Part shown: piece by piece, positions 15,777-24,126 of the stretch
How positions within the stretch are numbered: the first letter of the stretch is position 1
Layout of the letters: every line of letters starts with the position of its first letter
Assembly (NCBI GenBank): GCA_016839785.1
Contig: JAEOTQ010000114.1
Coordinates: 1 to 52,303, forward strand
Reading direction: 5' to 3'
Source of the DNA: Candidatus Hodarchaeota archaeon
GTDB taxonomy: Archaea > Asgardarchaeota > Heimdallarchaeia > Hodarchaeales > Hodarchaeaceae
DNA length: 52,303 bases
Position numbers and translations under genes: made by a program
Notes under the pieces: generated by a model
The model's input: only the letters and a program-made list of their open reading frames with translations
Databases searched by the model: none
Told to the model about the DNA's origin: nothing

Positions 15777-16296
15777 ATGAATATTTTTCTTCGATTTCCT
15801 TAACTACTCCATATTTTCCCCTGGAATATGTTATCATTCCTTTATACCCTCCCGCTTTCCATTGATCATCTATATGAAGAGCAACAATCTTTCCAAGGAA
15901 TAAATCATGAGTACCCAGACTGATAATTTGATCGACTTCACATTCCATGCTAGCAGGACACTCCTTAATAGAAGGAACATCCACTTTACTGCTTTTCTCT
16001 CTTGAAAAATTACATACTGTCCATTTATCGATATCTCTTCCAGACTTCGTTCCACAGATTTCTACCTGTTTCAGTATAGACTCTGTTGGGAAGTTTATTA
16101 CAAATACCTTTGACTCTTTTATAAGATCGTAAGTATACCTTTCAGGCCTTACTCCGATCGAAACGATTGGGGGATTGGAACAACATGTTCCCGCCCACGA
16201 GAGAGTGATTATCGATTCTTCCGTGTTTTGTTTCGCGGATACTAAGATGACAGGATTAGGATAAAAAAATGTGCTTATATTTACCTCATTTTTCAT
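15775..16296 (-). CDS. Flavin reductase-like (FMN-binding split barrel) protein
   Basis: A 173-residue member of the DIM6/NTAB flavin reductase family. Such proteins bind FMN and reduce flavin with NAD(P)H or act as flavoprotein electron carriers. Characteristic segments are PNPVILVSAK, the flavin-binding ITLSWAGTCCSNPPIVSIGVRP, ESKVFVINFPTE and LFLGKIVALHID. The ATG is preceded by a strong AAGGAG. It converges on eS30 and is not part of a visible pathway, so its partner is unknown. Confidence 0.88.
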   Translation of the reverse strand: MKNEVNISTFFYPNPVILVSAKQNTEESIITLSWAGTCCSNPPIVSIGVRPERYTYDLIKESKVFVINFPTESILKQVEICGTKSGRDIDKWTVCNFSREKSSKVDVPSIKECPASMECEVDQIISLGTHDLFLGKIVALHIDDQWKAGGYKGMITYSRGKYGVVKEIEEKYS

Positions 16297-16449
16297 GAAA
16301 ATAACTCCTTCTTTGATTTCTGGAGTGGAATGGCCAGAATTAGAACACGTTGTACATATGAAAATATTGGAATTAAAAAAATATTGTACAAATACAACTC
16401 CTATAATAAACTAGGTGCAATCAATATCGAGACCTAGTAAATAGATTAA

Positions 16450-16692
16450 TCATTTTTTGATATGAAATCCACAACGTTCACAAAATCGAGATTCAGGAGA
16501 AAGCTGATCTCCACACTGAGTACAGAAGCGAATTTGAGGTAATTTTCGCTTCGATCCACTCGAAGGGATCTTTTTTTCTGCATAATCCGCCCAAACTGAC
16601 TTATGAGGATCCATTCCCTTTTCCTCAGCAAATTTAAACCATACGGATTTTTCCGTTCTCTTTTTTTTCAACTCAGCACCTCTAATTGCCAC
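16450..16692 (-). CDS. Small zinc-ribbon protein
   Basis: An 80-residue protein beginning with GTG. The C-terminal 28 residues form a zinc ribbon with two knuckles (FCTQCGDQLSPESRFCERCG). The N-terminal half is basic and contains a repeat-like pair, KSVWFKFAEEKG and KSVWADYAEKK, spaced about 18 residues apart. Short zinc-ribbon proteins of this type are common in archaea and usually act in nucleic-acid or protein binding. No specific function can be given. Confidence 0.6.
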   Translation of the reverse strand: MAIRGAELKKKRTEKSVWFKFAEEKGMDPHKSVWADYAEKKIPSSGSKRKLPQIRFCTQCGDQLSPESRFCERCGFHIKK

Positions 16693-16947
16693 TGACTATG
16701 TTTCCACCTTTTACTTTTTTCCAAGTATGAAATGTCTAAAGAACTAAAAAAGCCTTACTATTACGGAATTCAAAGATTTATTCGCAAAAGAGAAAGTGGA
16801 TTAACTTACATTTGAGTAAAGTGGTATATTTCTCTTTGATAACCCTTCTCATTGAACATGTAATCCATAGTCTTTTAGATTTACTTAGAAATCGTAAGAG
16901 GAAATTCGCACTTATATAAAAAATTTCAGGGTAATAGAATAAGTTGG

Positions 16948-17042
16948 TAGCGGCTGGAGGATTTGAACCATCCGATCTCGGGGTTTCGCAAGAATTCCTT
17001 CTTTATGAGCCCCGCGGGATAACCTAGCTACCCTAAGCCGCT
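16948..17042 (-). tRNA. Initiator tRNA-Met (CAT) with a 19-base intron
   Basis: Reading the minus strand, the acceptor stem AGCGGCT pairs with AGCCGCT and has the A1:U72 pair of initiators. The D-arm and T-arm (GGTTCAAATCC) are intact. The anticodon stem has consecutive GGGG/CCCC pairs, also an initiator feature. The anticodon CAT is at 17005-17007. Bases 16984-17002 (19 bases) interrupt the stem immediately after the two loop bases 3' of the anticodon, the canonical 37/38 intron site. The insert folds as a small AAGAA/TTCTT hairpin, as expected for a bulge-helix-bulge intron. Confidence 0.92.
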
Positions 17043-17421
17043 AGTCAAATTAAGCAAGGAAACATTCTCTTCTCCAATGATAAATAAACTAATATAGTAA
17101 GGCGCCAATTGGAAGTGTTTCCTAACAATAAGATGATACTAACAGTTTAAATTTAACTTTTTCTAACGACGATCCTCCTATCTTCCATCCTACTACAGAT
17201 GATAAATCTAGAAATCACCTGGCTTTTCCCTTATTTCATTCTTATGACGTCAAATAGTTGTTATAATTGTTAAAGCTGGCTTTCGAATGAAATTTTTAAT
17301 AATAACCTCCATATTTCGATCTCATGTAAGATTAAGGTGAATGATCCCAGAAAGAGTATCCAGATACAAATCGATCTTCCCCTTAGTAAATTCTTAAATA
17401 CCAATAATTTGAGGAAGAATT
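17043..17421. other. 379-base intergenic region, no gene recognised
   Basis: This stretch separates the initiator tRNA from the C_GCAxxG_C_C gene. No open reading frame with a recognisable product and no clear RNA gene is visible. AT-rich stretches near 17085-17100 could hold the tRNA promoter on the minus strand. CTTAAATA at 17393-17400 is a TATA-like box for the gene starting at 17422, which would give a very short leader. Confidence 0.5.
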
Positions 17422-17862
17422 ATGCAACCTAATTTATCAGATTCAGCAAAAAATACTATGGTAAAAAAAGGCTATAACTGTTCCCAAGCAATATTTGCTA
17501 CTTACGGAGAACGTCCAGGTTTAGGAAAAGTTGACTATGACACTTGTCTGAAGATCTCTTCAGCATTTGGTGGTGGAATTGCTCAGACGGGTAACATTTG
17601 TGGGGCCTTAACAGGTGCACTAATGGTAATCGGTCTTAAATACAGTGGTGCCAAAGGAAAAGATCAGGAAAAAGTAAATGAGGTTGCAGGAAAACTTTTA
17701 AATGAATTTAAATCTCTAAACGGATCAATAATTTGTAGGGAGCTAATCAAACACGATTTAGTCACAGAAAAGGACGTAGAACATGCATTCAAAACGGGAT
17801 CGTTCGATAACTGTCCAAAATTCGTTGAAGATGTCTCTATGATGCTCGAGAAGCTGATGTAA
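17422..17862 (+). CDS. C_GCAxxG_C_C family redox-type protein
   Basis: A 146-residue protein of the C_GCAxxG_C_C family. It has YNCSQAIFATYG, then SSAFGGGIAQTGNICGALTGALMVIGL, and later single cysteines (ICREL and NCPKF), which reproduce the spacing that names the family. The conserved cysteines suggest a metal or redox centre; no enzymatic role is established. The ATG is preceded by GAGGA. It stands alone between non-coding stretches. Confidence 0.85.
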   Translation: MQPNLSDSAKNTMVKKGYNCSQAIFATYGERPGLGKVDYDTCLKISSAFGGGIAQTGNICGALTGALMVIGLKYSGAKGKDQEKVNEVAGKLLNEFKSLNGSIICRELIKHDLVTEKDVEHAFKTGSFDNCPKFVEDVSMMLEKLM

Positions 17863-18078
17863 GGTTCTAAAAATACAACTAGAATTCGCAAATTGAGAAT
17901 TAATATCATTCTAGGAATTGTGAGGTATAGTCGCAAAATCTTTGTTTGAAGACACTGTTCTACTTAAAATATTAAATTTGTTAATTTTTATCTCCATTTT
18001 ATGTTTCTTTCATGGCGAAATTCAAAAAAGAAAACTATAAGACTCTCATAAGAGTGGTACTTGCTCTTTTCAGAGAGA

Positions 18079-18447
18079 TTATTCAAAGAAAAAAGCTTTG
18101 AATTCTGTATCTTGTTGTAGTAATTCTGTTACTTGGAGACCCAATGGAGTCAATTGCCAGCCCTTCTCTCCACGTTCTACTAAACCAACATCTAAAAGAG
18201 AACGACTATACTTCCCAGTTCGAATATGACTTCTGATTGTGTCTAATCCGACACCAATGATTTTACTTAATCTTTTATAACCCACTGAATCGCGATATAG
18301 TTCGATCAGAATTCTCTTTTTTGTTCGACCTAATCGTTCCATAATTTCCTTTGGATCATGACTGATTAGAGAACCATTATCTTGTGAAGCGTCTTGGGTA
18401 GAATTAGAATTAAGTAAATCGTTTTTAGGTTCTTCTTTATCCGCCAT
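18079..18447 (-). CDS. Winged-helix DNA-binding protein
   Basis: A 122-residue protein with a polar, probably disordered N-terminal 40 residues and a helix-turn-helix/winged-helix domain after it. The recognition region is GYKRLSKIIGVGLDTIRSHIRTGKYS, followed by LLDVGLVERGEKGWQLTPLG, which reads as the wing. It lies downstream of eL42 on the same strand with about 40 bases between them. It is probably a transcriptional regulator, but its target is unknown. Confidence 0.65.
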   Translation of the reverse strand: MADKEEPKNDLLNSNSTQDASQDNGSLISHDPKEIMERLGRTKKRILIELYRDSVGYKRLSKIIGVGLDTIRSHIRTGKYSRSLLDVGLVERGEKGWQLTPLGLQVTELLQQDTEFKAFFFE

Positions 18448-18489
18448 ATTAGATTCCCAAAGATATTATAAGTAACCTAATTGATAAAA

Positions 18490-18792
18490 TTAAGCTCTTT
18501 GAAGTTCTGATCTTCTTGCTCTGGGTCGGTTACGTATCCATTTTTTCCCGCATTCACCACATGTAATTCGGATGTCAACTTTTTTTGTTGTTTTTGATGT
18601 CATATTTCGTGATGCAATTGGTCGTCTTGAATAACGCCCATGATTTCCAATTCGTGAAGTCCATCGAGCCATTCGTCGGCTTCCTTGCCCCATTCCACCG
18701 CCTCGTTGTTTTGCTTTTTCAAGTTTCACTGATTGAACAGTATGTTTATTGCAGTGTGGACAGAATGTTCGCATTTTTGCGGGAATTTTCAC
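18490..18792 (-). CDS. rpl44e: Ribosomal protein eL42 (L44e)
   Basis: A 100-residue large-subunit ribosomal protein. The conserved N-terminus KIPAKMRTFCPHCNKHT and the C-terminal CGECGKK provide the four zinc ligands, with the usual basic glycine-rich centre (QRGGGMGQGSRR). The start is the GTG at 18792 and not the internal ATG, because the family always begins M-K-[IM]-P; GGAG lies about ten bases upstream. A strong hairpin occurs in its leader. Confidence 0.96.
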   Translation of the reverse strand: MKIPAKMRTFCPHCNKHTVQSVKLEKAKQRGGGMGQGSRRMARWTSRIGNHGRYSRRPIASRNMTSKTTKKVDIRITCGECGKKWIRNRPRARRSELQRA

Positions 18793-18823
18793 CTTATTTA
18801 GCTCCAGTCCGATTACCGTTGTA

Positions 18824-18848
18824 AACCTTCTTTGATTGTAAGAAGGTT
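18824..18848 (-). promoter_or_regulatory. 9-bp hairpin upstream of eL42
   Basis: A perfect inverted repeat (AACCTTCTT and AAGAAGGTT) with a 7-base loop, 32 bases upstream of the eL42 start codon. It lies in the divergent spacer with the signal peptidase gene. It may be a leader structure, an operator or a processing site. The repeat is seen directly; its function is open. Confidence 0.5.
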
Positions 18849-18982
18849 GTTAGTAAATCATTTTTTCCCCAATGTTAAAAACTTCCTGCTATTCTTATGA
18901 TTATTCTGGAGACTTTCATTATTCTCCTGACTTCTGCGATAGTCCTAAAAAGTCGATTTTGATCAACTGATTTTGAAGTAAT

Positions 18983-20116
18983 TTGCCATTGGATAGAAAA
19001 TACAAGACAATAATCGAAGCTGGTGTTTTGTTAGGCTCTGCTATCTTGCTTGTGATTGTTATAGTTTCATCATTGGCAATTTTTCTTGGTTATTCACCTA
19101 TGCCACAAGTGGTTGTATCTACAACCAGTATGATGCCAATCTATCGCGGTTATCAAGATGGAACAGAACGGAGTGGAAATCTTCATCCTTTTCGTGGCGA
19201 TATTCTCCTAGTTAGAAAAGTGTCAGTAAGTACATTAGAGGTTGGCGATGTAATTGTTTTCAATACTCCTTCAGTATCTGAACCGGTTGTACATCGTATT
19301 GTCGCACGTTGGCAGAATGAATCTGATTATATTTTCTTCAAAACGAATGGTGACAATAATGTACCGCCTGATAATTGGATAGTTGAAGAAAAAGACGTCA
19401 TTGGAATGGTTGTAATTAGAATTCCTCATCTCGGTTGGTTTTTATATACATTGAAAACGAATTTAGGAAAAATTCTCATCTTAACTCTTGCAAGCTTAGT
19501 TCTTTTCGGAGAAGAAATTATTAATTTTTTAGGCTTATCCAAAGATAAGGAAGAGACACAGAAGGATACTAATGAATCAAATGACCAAGATGCCATAAGT
19601 AGAAATTCAAAAAGACAATCCAATTCGATAAGTAAAACAATTAGGAAGAAAGAATCAATTTATGTCATTTCAGGAATGGTAATATTTTTGTTGTTTATAG
19701 GAAGTAATCTCTTTGCAAGTGTATCTCATTCACCTGCTATTGATTGTTTTACTATTAATGATACCTCAGGTAATCAAAGCTTATTAGAATCAACTAAAAA
19801 TACAATGAGAACCCTTAGTTCACGTTATAAATTGGTCGATACAGAAAATGTTACAAGTTACTTCTATCCGATTTTAATTAAGCTAAAATCTGGTGGAATC
19901 TTGAATAATATTGATTATTTCGAGATCCGTGTTAATCAGAGTTCAGGACTTTATCGGTGGACAATTGTAAACAATTATATTGGAGTACATACAATAAAAG
20001 GGGGAATTGTTTCACAGATAAACGGAACCGTTGAGATTTCGATTACTCTATTTTGTAGAGGTTTATTCGCAAGCTCTCCCCTAACATATACTTTTCCAGT
20101 AATTCTTCAAGGTTAG
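18983..20116 (+). CDS. Signal peptidase I (SEC11-type, S26B) with long C-terminal region
   Basis: This membrane protease cleaves signal peptides of exported proteins. It has an N-terminal membrane helix (residues about 11-36), then STTSMMPIY with nucleophile Ser49, the strand FRGDILLVRKV, VVHRIV with His104 in place of the bacterial lysine, and TNGDNN with Asp124. This is the ER/archaeal Ser-His arrangement. A second hydrophobic segment lies at about 161-184 and a third at about 227-247. They are separated by a polar, charged loop and followed by a C-terminal domain of about 130 residues. At 377 residues it is about twice the usual archaeal length. The start is TTG at 18983 (or TTG at 18989). 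It is followed by the GPN GTPase gene. Confidence 0.88.
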   Translation: MPLDRKYKTIIEAGVLLGSAILLVIVIVSSLAIFLGYSPMPQVVVSTTSMMPIYRGYQDGTERSGNLHPFRGDILLVRKVSVSTLEVGDVIVFNTPSVSEPVVHRIVARWQNESDYIFFKTNGDNNVPPDNWIVEEKDVIGMVVIRIPHLGWFLYTLKTNLGKILILTLASLVLFGEEIINFLGLSKDKEETQKDTNESNDQDAISRNSKRQSNSISKTIRKKESIYVISGMVIFLLFIGSNLFASVSHSPAIDCFTINDTSGNQSLLESTKNTMRTLSSRYKLVDTENVTSYFYPILIKLKSGGILNNIDYFEIRVNQSSGLYRWTIVNNYIGVHTIKGGIVSQINGTVEISITLFCRGLFASSPLTYTFPVILQG

Positions 20117-20127
20117 TGATATTCATC

Positions 20128-20883
20128 ATGACAAATATTTGTTATTTAGTCGGCACAGCAGGTTCAGGAAAAACTATGCTGATTTCCTCTCTCCAGCAAT
20201 ATTTAAAACAAAAAGGAGCTAGTTTAACCATCGTTAACCTTGATCCAGCAGTACGTCATATCCCTTATCAAGCTGATATTGATATCAGAGATTATATTGA
20301 CTTTGATCAGCTTGTAGACGAATATAAGCTTGGACCGAATGGTGCTTTAGTTGCTGCGACTGATCTCGTGGCTGATTACATAAATGACATTAGAGAAAAC
20401 ATCGAAGAGTTAGGAGAAAGTTCTGATATCGTATTAGTAGATACACCGGGTCAAGTGGAGCTTTTTGCTTATCGAAATGCAAGTATAAAGATAACGAAGA
20501 GTTTTCCAACCGACTCAAGCCTGCTCGTTTTCTTATTTGATTCCGCCTTGGTTTCAAATATTAGTGGTTACCTGTCAATAAACCTACTCGCAACTTCTGT
20601 ACAAATCCGATTGAACTTACCAATTATTCATGTAATGTCAAAAACGGATTTACTCAAACCTCATCAAGTTGATGATATTTTAGATTGGCGAGAAAATCCA
20701 TACGACGCCATTGATCAACTCTATGGAATGAATCGCGAATTTGCATATAAGACTGGTACAATTTTTGAAGATATGGGTGACATTCCTCTTATCCCAGTCA
20801 GTTCATTATCTGGAGATGGGCTCGATCTTCTTGCTGCTCAACTAAGTCGAACTTTTTCTGCAGGAGACGACTGGTCAATTTAA
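20128..20883 (+). CDS. GPN-loop GTPase
   Basis: A GTPase of the GPN family, which in eukaryotes (GPN1-3) supports RNA polymerase assembly and in archaea forms dimers. The P-loop is GTAGSGKT, the signature GPN loop is KLGPNGA, the Walker B/G3 region is LVDTPGQVELF and the G4-type motif is MSKTDLL. The length of about 252 residues is normal. I use the ATG at 20128, which gives MTNICYLVGTAGSGKT; an earlier GTG at 20116 touches the upstream stop. The neighbouring upstream gene is the signal peptidase, 11 bases away. Confidence 0.93.
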   Translation: MTNICYLVGTAGSGKTMLISSLQQYLKQKGASLTIVNLDPAVRHIPYQADIDIRDYIDFDQLVDEYKLGPNGALVAATDLVADYINDIRENIEELGESSDIVLVDTPGQVELFAYRNASIKITKSFPTDSSLLVFLFDSALVSNISGYLSINLLATSVQIRLNLPIIHVMSKTDLLKPHQVDDILDWRENPYDAIDQLYGMNREFAYKTGTIFEDMGDIPLIPVSSLSGDGLDLLAAQLSRTFSAGDDWSI

Positions 20884-20895
20884 GAAATATTCACG

Positions 20896-21381
20896 TTAGA
20901 ATCGGGGACCAGGCAGCATCCATATCAGTGAAGTAATGACAATAAACAGTAGTGTAAATGTAAAAGTCCCTGAAAAAATTAAACGTTTCTGGTCTACTTC
21001 ATCTGGTGTAATCTTCAGGATCAGTCTAATAATTGCAATGCTTATACCTAAACCTGCAATCAAGAATAAAAACCAAATATTAGGAGATATTGCAGGAAAT
21101 AAAACAAATATGCTTCCAGTAACCAAACCACTAATTGCACCGGAAATTACTTTTGTATAGTACATTCTAGTATTAGGAGAAAGTTCATTAAACTTGTAGG
21201 TTGATTTTTTGGTTTCAGGACTCTCTATAGTCTCCTCAGGCGTTCGACTTATCTTACGTATTTTTCTTTGGCTTATGTTACGGCGTTCTCTTGACAAATT
21301 TTGTTCCTTCTTCTGAAGATTATTTTTTCTACCTTTAAACTTTGAAATAACAGATATTATTTTGTATATATACAATTTCAA
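20896..21381 (-). CDS. Three-helix membrane protein, probable EMC6-like
   Basis: A protein of up to 161 residues with a basic, polar N-terminal region of about 65 residues and three membrane helices. The helical part begins NTRMYYTKVISGAISGLVTG and ends KRLIFSGTFTFTLLFIVIT. From memory, this matches the pattern of EMC6/Rab5-interacting proteins: a small polar motif before helix 1, glycine/serine-rich helix 1, a basic loop, then R-x-L-F-x-G before helix 3. EMC6 is a core subunit of the ER membrane protein insertase. The start is uncertain: a TTG at 21381 overlaps a TATATATA stretch, and a TTG at 21297 is an alternative. It converges on the GPN GTPase gene. Confidence 0.6.
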   Translation of the reverse strand: MKLYIYKIISVISKFKGRKNNLQKKEQNLSRERRNISQRKIRKISRTPEETIESPETKKSTYKFNELSPNTRMYYTKVISGAISGLVTGSIFVLFPAISPNIWFLFLIAGLGISIAIIRLILKITPDEVDQKRLIFSGTFTFTLLFIVITSLIWMLPGPRF

Positions 21382-21492
21382 GTGGTATTGGACATTAATG
21401 GAAAATTAGACCCGAATTTTTAATTTTTGTGAGAGCGGCTAGCTTCTAAAACTAGGGAATTTTAGCTGATTCTCAGAAATTTAGAACGAGAG

Positions 21493-22119
21493 ATGAGTAA
21501 AATTATGGAATATTCTGGAGAATATTTAGTTAAGCTGGCACGAAGGACTATTGATACCTATTTAAAGAATAAGACAAAAATTAAACCCCCAAAAGATGCT
21601 CCAGCAGACCTCATGGATCAATCAGGGGTTTTTGTAACTCTCCATCGTATCGATCAAGGTGATGAGCCTGTTTTAAGGGGGTGTATTGGGAGAATCCAAA
21701 GTCCAGGAAGTACGCTCCTCCAATCTACCATCGATTCCGCCATAGATGCCATAATTCATGATTATCGTTTCCCTAATGTTACTCTTTCTGAACTAGATAA
21801 GATTACAGTAGAGGTCACAATCTTGACAGTTCCTGAAAAGATCACTGTTGAGGATCCCAAGGAATACTTTAATATCATTAAAATTGGCCGTCATGGGCTA
21901 ATCGCAGAGAGAAACTCAATTCAACGTGGATTGTTATTACCCCAAGTGCCAGTTCAACAGGGTTGGAATGTTCAAAAGTATCTTAACTACGTCTGTCAGA
22001 AAGCAGGGTTACCATCTGACGCGTGGCAAGATCTAGATACAACTATTTCCTCTTTCGAGGGATTTATCTTTTCCGAGATTTCACCTAATGGTATTATAGA
22101 ACCAAAATCAGATCATTGA
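21493..22119 (+). CDS. AMMECR1-domain protein
   Basis: A 208-residue AMMECR1 family protein. It has VFVTLHR, the nearly invariant LRGCIGRIQ, the helix DSAIDAIIHDYRFP, VEVTILT and the later LIAERNSIQRGLLLPQVP. The molecular role of the family is unresolved; proposals include RNA or metabolite modification, and the LRGCIG loop is the probable active site. The gene overlaps the 3' end of the convergent ThiI-like gene by seven bases. Confidence 0.93.
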   Translation: MSKIMEYSGEYLVKLARRTIDTYLKNKTKIKPPKDAPADLMDQSGVFVTLHRIDQGDEPVLRGCIGRIQSPGSTLLQSTIDSAIDAIIHDYRFPNVTLSELDKITVEVTILTVPEKITVEDPKEYFNIIKIGRHGLIAERNSIQRGLLLPQVPVQQGWNVQKYLNYVCQKAGLPSDAWQDLDTTISSFEGFIFSEISPNGIIEPKSDH

Positions 22120-23225
22120 GGCTTAATCTTCTCTAAAACTAACTTGATTTTCTCATAGTTGATTTGTTCAGGAAGTGTAATTTCTAGTTTTTTCTGATAA
22201 GAACAGCAAGGAATGGTATCTAATGGTTCGAGTGATGGTTCTTTTCCATGAAAACCAAATTGTATAGGTCGCAAACCAGCTATATTAGCTTGGGATTCTA
22301 AAGCACTTAGTGCTTCAAGACTAATTGATTCACCTTTATGATTAAAACAAGTAGGACTAATAAATGCTTGAACACTTCCCTCAGATGTGTAATATTGACT
22401 TATTGTTTCGCAGATGAGTTGACAATAGAAGCAAAGATTATTCAAGTTCTTAAATACCTTAAAAAAAGGTTCTAAGTCAATAAATGAATGCACAGGAGCG
22501 AAATTAGCTTCAACAAATTTTATGAAAATATCTTCTGAATTTTTACCAGTTTTGAAAAACAAAGGAAGGATTTTGACTCCTCTTTTTTTCATTAGCCAAG
22601 CTGATAACATTGAATTAGCATTAGGGCGAATTAAAGCTATTGCAGCCCCTTGTGACGTTGAAGGAATTCCATCGATTCCTGAAATGACCTCTGAATAAAT
22701 AAATGTCAATTCTCCTCGAATATCAAGAAAAATTTCCCCTTGAGGGGATGTAAGATTGACTTTAAGCCCTGGAATGTTTGATTCTAAGATTTTACTCCCT
22801 AATCTGGCTGCAATATCCATAGAAGAAAAGGATTGCAACCCCTCACGGCGTACTCTTACGGCAAAGCTACTATGAGGTGGAAAATATTCAGACGCCTTTT
22901 GTGCACCATTTGTCAAAATTTCTTCCTCACTGCTACCGACGACGAAAGCTTGACTTAAAGAAGAGATACCACTAATTTGCCTTGCAATCTGCCTAATAAT
23001 ATGCCGAGGAATAACAGGGGGGTTGAATGCAATTAGAAGACGCCCCCGAAAATCGAGTATTGAGAAAGATAAATCACGAGCTTTCATTAGTTCCTTGATA
23101 TTGGCGCGTAACAGGCCAATCATTCGTCGTCGAGTTCTTCGACTTTTAATCCCTAGTTCTCCTCCCATCCGAATGAGTAGAACGTTCTTACCAATAAGCT
23201 CAGAATGTGTTTGTTTGTCTTCCAA
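22113..23225 (-). CDS. ThiI-like THUMP protein with degenerate PP-loop
   Basis: A 370-residue homologue of ThiI, the enzyme that makes 4-thiouridine in tRNA. The N-terminal ferredoxin-like and THUMP region is present (LIRMGGELGIKSRRTRRRM, then FAVRVRREG, SPQGEIFLDIRGELTFIYSE). The adenylating PP-loop normally reads S-G-G-x-D-S-P-V-A-A-W-L-M. Here the corresponding segment is RPNANSMLSAWLMKKRG, so the SGGxD phosphate-binding part is lost while the following helix is kept. A cysteine pair follows further on (FYCQLIC and TIPCCSY). The protein probably binds tRNA but may not adenylate it. The start is TTG at 23225. Confidence 0.8.
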   Translation of the reverse strand: MEDKQTHSELIGKNVLLIRMGGELGIKSRRTRRRMIGLLRANIKELMKARDLSFSILDFRGRLLIAFNPPVIPRHIIRQIARQISGISSLSQAFVVGSSEEEILTNGAQKASEYFPPHSSFAVRVRREGLQSFSSMDIAARLGSKILESNIPGLKVNLTSPQGEIFLDIRGELTFIYSEVISGIDGIPSTSQGAAIALIRPNANSMLSAWLMKKRGVKILPLFFKTGKNSEDIFIKFVEANFAPVHSFIDLEPFFKVFKNLNNLCFYCQLICETISQYYTSEGSVQAFISPTCFNHKGESISLEALSALESQANIAGLRPIQFGFHGKEPSLEPLDTIPCCSYQKKLEITLPEQINYEKIKLVLEKIKPQ

Positions 23226-23388
23226 TGTAAACCCAAGGGCTATAGAATAATTTACTCAAAGGAAAAAAGAATACGATAATTTACGATTTATAATGAGCGT
23301 TTCAGAGTAACTATAATCTATCATTGCAAAGCTCATACTTGTCAGGTTTCATCATTACGCTCATAAATATATGAATGAGGATGATTGT

Positions 23389-23805
23389 TTAATCCTCAAG
23401 ATCGCTATCGTCTTCTTTGAGTTCCTCTGAAGCTCTTATTAATTCAGCCATGGAATATTGTTGATCAAATTTTTTCCAGATTGAAGTAACAATTTCTTTA
23501 TCTAATCCTTTAATCTTCTTTGCTACCAGTTTTTTAGCTTCATCACGTTTCACAGGTAACTCTGTAAATCCCCACATAGCTGCTGGAACAGCTTCTGGAT
23601 TTTTCTCGATGATATATACCGTTCCCTCTTGTTGCTGGAATGAGAAGAATTGTGGTTGTATTAGTGGGCAGTCAGATAATTTATGCAATCCAGTTACAGT
23701 GAATAAATGATTACATCTAGTTTTCTCTGGGGATGTAGCGGATGTTTTAAAGGCACAGTGACCTTTATCAAGGTACCTCCATGCCGTTATTAATTCAGTT
23801 TTCAT
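23389..23805 (-). CDS. Hypothetical protein, 138 aa
   Basis: I do not recognise this protein. It has three cysteines in the first 46 residues (GHCAFKT, TRCNHLF, SDCPLI) that could form part of a metal site with nearby histidines. A hydrophobic strand region (EGTVYIIEKNPE) is followed by a helical, charged C-terminal half ending in a very acidic tail (KEDDSDLED). Codon use looks like that of its neighbours. It starts with ATG and lies just downstream of tRNA-Thr on the same strand. Confidence 0.55.
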   Translation of the reverse strand: MKTELITAWRYLDKGHCAFKTSATSPEKTRCNHLFTVTGLHKLSDCPLIQPQFFSFQQQEGTVYIIEKNPEAVPAAMWGFTELPVKRDEAKKLVAKKIKGLDKEIVTSIWKKFDQQYSMAELIRASEELKEDDSDLED

Positions 23806-23841
23806 TATTTATCACGTTAATTTTCATTTCATTGGGATAAT

Positions 23842-23914
23842 AGCCGCTGGTGGGACTTGAACCCACGGCCAACAGATTACAAGTCTGTCGCTCTACCAAC
23901 TAAGCCACAGCGGC
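23842..23914 (-). tRNA. tRNA-Thr (TGT)
   Basis: On the minus strand the acceptor stem GCCGCTG pairs perfectly with CAGCGGC. The anticodon stem ACAGA/TCTGT encloses the loop CTTGTAA, giving anticodon TGT. The T-arm has GTGGGTTCAAGTCCCAC. No intron is present, and the length is 73 bases with the discriminator base. Confidence 0.96.
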
Positions 23915-24126
23915 AACTCTTGTTTTTTAATCAAATTTGGATATGTCATTAGTCTCATATTCTTGACTAACTGGGTTTAAATTGCCTTAAGTTTGGATAA
24001 CGATATAGGAATCATCCTATACACAATTCAACTTGCAGGTGGCTTCTATCACCACTCCTTTAAACCCCTCTTAAATTTGTTTAAAGGATTGCTGTGGAAT
24101 GTAAGCTGAAATAAAGGTAAAATTCC

